The position numbers and the translations under genes were made by a program. The notes below the pieces were generated by a model. The model was given only the letters and a program-made list of their open reading frames with translations, searched no databases and was not told the origin of the DNA. From contig JAFUTW010000002.1 in the NCBI GenBank assembly GCA_017484085.1, positions 1 to 51,431 on the forward strand: DNA of 51,431 bases, written 5' to 3'. This document shows positions 51,274 to 51,431 of the stretch, in pieces; the first letter of the stretch is position 1, and every line of letters starts with the position of its first letter. The stretch comes from Clostridia bacterium (GTDB lineage Bacteria > Bacillota > Clostridia > Christensenellales > Aristaeellaceae).

Positions 51274-51431
51274 AGCGCTCCTTTCTCCTCATCTCTGTCC
51301 AGAATCATGGCGAATACCAATAGTCTGGATGTTTCGTTTTCTCCGGCGCAGGTGGATAACGCAATGATCTTTGCGCCTGGTTTATATGCTGTATATATTT
51401 CAGCCTTATCCTCGATGTAGCTCAATACATC
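51270..51431 (-). CDS. Sortase, C-terminal fragment cut by window edge
   Basis: The minus-strand frame is open from base 51431 to a TGA at 51270-51272, giving 53 residues. IIALSTCAGENETSRLLVFAM contains the catalytic Cys of a sortase followed by the conserved Arg, as in class B enzymes, and the tail is ILDRDEEKGAL. Only the C-terminus is visible. The stop overlaps the pilin start by 3 bases of ATGA, so the two are coupled. It is a second sortase in the cluster, distinct from the one at 49377-50342. Confidence 0.85.
   Translation of the reverse strand, partial: DVLSYIEDKAEIYTAYKPGAKIIALSTCAGENETSRLLVFAMILDRDEEKGAL

Overview
The window is about 51.4 kb of a G+C-rich bacterial chromosome, judged by eye. 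The gene content points to a high-G+C member of the Bacillota, class Clostridia, possibly a gut or rumen lineage related to Christensenellales. The indicators are an ECF vitamin-transporter module followed by truA, YitT and YfhO membrane proteins, CotH, sortase B genes, a TnpV gene, Gram-positive lipoproteins with peptidoglycan-binding repeats, strong Shine-Dalgarno sites with frequent TTG/GTG starts, and consensus sigma-A promoters. The species assignment is inference; no phylogenetic marker was compared.

Layout. 1-5,320 (mostly +): the 3' part of trpS, a YfhO-type membrane protein, a secreted YARHG protein, a small secreted protein whose ribosome-binding site lies in a hairpin, and a small XRE regulator. 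5,416-12,946 (-): a cotH-sbcD-sbcC-NSS transporter run. 13,050-14,248 (-): a flavin reductase and flavodoxin pair. 14,401-14,590 (+): an intergenic stretch with a good promoter, structured sequence and a terminator-like hairpin, read as a stand-alone structured RNA. 14,695-16,213: an AT-richer patch with a small acidic orphan protein and a class II Fic protein, next to two tRNA-Ser genes with a perfect consensus promoter. 16,619-20,374 (-): birA-acpS-nnrDE-yitT. 20,516-24,809 (+): a coupled MoxR-DUF58-transglutaminase operon. 24,882-28,421 (+): two esterase-like hydrolases, an ATP-grasp enzyme and an HpcH/HpaI aldolase. 28,632-30,969 (+): an ECF sigma factor with a large membrane-anchored anti-sigma-like partner. 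31,184-31,999 (+): an XRE domain fused to a RelA/SpoT-type HD hydrolase domain.

32,088-35,927 (-): a ppk1-sce7726-SH3-fic operon. 36,155-36,787 (+): an UlaG-like metallo-hydrolase. 36,875-43,897 (-): closely packed genes ecfA1-ecfA2-ecfT-truA, then an MreB-family actin, a YjjG-like phosphatase and a lipoprotein with six peptidoglycan-binding repeats. 43,973-46,177 (-): two G3E (COG0523) GTPases, one carrying about 107 residues of His/Asp/Glu and the other ending in a YcgQ-like domain, consistent with metal handling. 46,303-48,788: divergent glycerophosphodiesterase and aminotransferase genes. 48,935-51,431: an AT-richer end with an orphan tnpV and a sortase B-pilin-sortase B cluster cut by the window edge.

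The observations most worth following are the structured RNA, the XRE-alarmone hydrolase fusion, the G3E-YcgQ fusion next to the His-rich G3E protein, the hydrolase/ATP-grasp cluster, and the ppk1-nuclease-like-Fic operon. No CRISPR array, insertion sequence, integrase or rRNA gene was seen.
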